DNA of 15,725 bases from Bacteroidetes bacterium UBA4416 (lineage in GTDB: Bacteria; Bacteroidota; Bacteroidia; B-17B0; Aurantibacillaceae): the NCBI GenBank assembly GCA_002390745.1, contig DGQK01000049.1:1-15725 (forward strand), given 5' to 3'. The notes under the pieces are model-generated. The model was not told the DNA's origin. It ran no database searches and was given only the letters and a program-made list of their open reading frames with translations. Numbering within the stretch: position 1 is the first letter of the stretch; the number at the start of each line of letters is the position of its first letter. Positions 15,422 through 15,725 of this stretch are shown in pieces. The translations under genes were made by a program, and so were the position numbers.

Positions 15422-15444
15422 TGGTTTAATAATCAATTAAACCA
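15422..15444. repeat. Perfect 9-bp inverted repeat before the integrase start
   Basis: TGGTTTAAT (15422-15430) and ATTAAACCA (15436-15444) are perfect inverted arms separated by five bases. The site ends seven bases before the ATG at 15452-15454, so a bound protein or an RNA hairpin there could control recombinase expression. It may also be part of the element terminus. Confidence 0.65.
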
Positions 15445-15451
15445 TTAAGTC

Positions 15452-15725
15452 ATGACTGAATTAAGAAGTAAAATGATCCAGCAGATGCAGATCAAGGGTT
15501 ACAGTACAAATAGCATTGATGCTTACATTGACGCTCTTGCTGCCCTTGCGAAACACTTTAGACGCTCGCCCGATGAGTTAAGCATTGACCAGATCCGGGA
15601 GTACATGCAAAATTGCCTGGAAGTCCGGAAGCTCAGCCGTTCCTGGGCCAATCAATTGGTAAGTGCTTTAAAGATTCTTTTCTGTGAGGTGCTGCATCGG
15701 GAGTGGAGCGATCTATCCATTCCAA
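15452..15725 (+). CDS. Tyrosine recombinase N-terminal part, IS91-associated type
   Basis: The frame opens at ATG 15452-15454 and remains open to the window edge (91 codons), so the C-terminal catalytic domain is outside. The sequence begins MTELRSKMIQQMQIKGYSTN and contains AYIDALAALAKHFRRSPDEL and QLVSALKILFCEVLHREW. This is the SAM-like core-binding domain typical of XerC/D-like integrases that accompany IS91-family Y1 transposases. In many Bacteroidota this integrase is the first of two genes, followed by a zinc-binding IS91 transposase. It should bind and recombine DNA ends or assist the element. The catalytic Arg/His/Tyr residues cannot be checked here. The upstream palindromes at 15366-15444 fit an element end. 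Confidence 0.9.
   Translation, partial: MTELRSKMIQQMQIKGYSTNSIDAYIDALAALAKHFRRSPDELSIDQIREYMQNCLEVRKLSRSWANQLVSALKILFCEVLHREWSDLSIP

Noticed and set aside
1..15725. CRISPR array or tRNA genes
   Set aside because: No regularly spaced direct repeats of 24-40 bases with unique spacers were seen. The 76-base repeats are contiguous and without spacers. I also saw no stretch with tRNA-like arms on either strand, but short RNA genes cannot be excluded without a computed search.

Overview
The window reads as an accessory region from a member of the Bacteroidota, probably near the Chitinophagaceae or Sphingobacteriales. This is inferred from the gene families present, the lack of Shine-Dalgarno sequences before the genes, and an IS91-type accessory integrase of the kind common in that phylum. 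No rRNA or other taxonomic marker is present, so the placement is tentative.

Positions 1-12115 hold one leftward (minus-strand) operon. In order of transcription it encodes: a 1929-residue protein ending in an adenine-N6 DNA methyltransferase domain (12115-6326); a small acidic protein of 99 residues (6286-5987); a 1793-residue protein with a complete SNF2-type helicase core (5984-603); a 103-residue protein of unknown function (590-279); and the start of another unknown protein that runs off the left edge (254-1). Spacers are 2 to 39 bases. A giant methylase beside a giant SNF2 helicase, both carrying long non-enzymatic regions, is the pattern of the 'polyvalent' proteins of conjugative elements and phages, such as the P1 DarB antirestriction protein, in which the two activities are fused. 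The likely role (inference) is protection or processing of incoming element DNA. The methylase protein contains four divergent copies of a roughly 145-residue module followed by two copies of a second, roughly 140-residue module.

Positions 12116-12885 contain no gene. They hold a repeat-rich leader: two 76-base imperfect tandem repeats, four CTTAAG palindromes, a 15-base direct repeat, and a strong minus-strand terminator at 12698-12727. The terminator separates the big operon from the gene upstream on the same strand.

Positions 12886-15206 look like small cargo or decayed DNA: a DUF305-type membrane protein, a possible divergent 47-residue membrane peptide, a Rnk/GreA-C-terminal-like protein with a possible 40-residue leader ORF, and an N-terminally truncated ScdA/RIC-type di-iron repair protein. 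That last gene lies head-to-head with a Tudor/SH3-like small protein that has also lost its start. The last two suggest a recombination junction near 15020-15050.

Positions 15345-15725 carry palindromes and then the beginning of a tyrosine recombinase (15452 onward, cut by the window edge). This is probably the edge of an IS91-like element.
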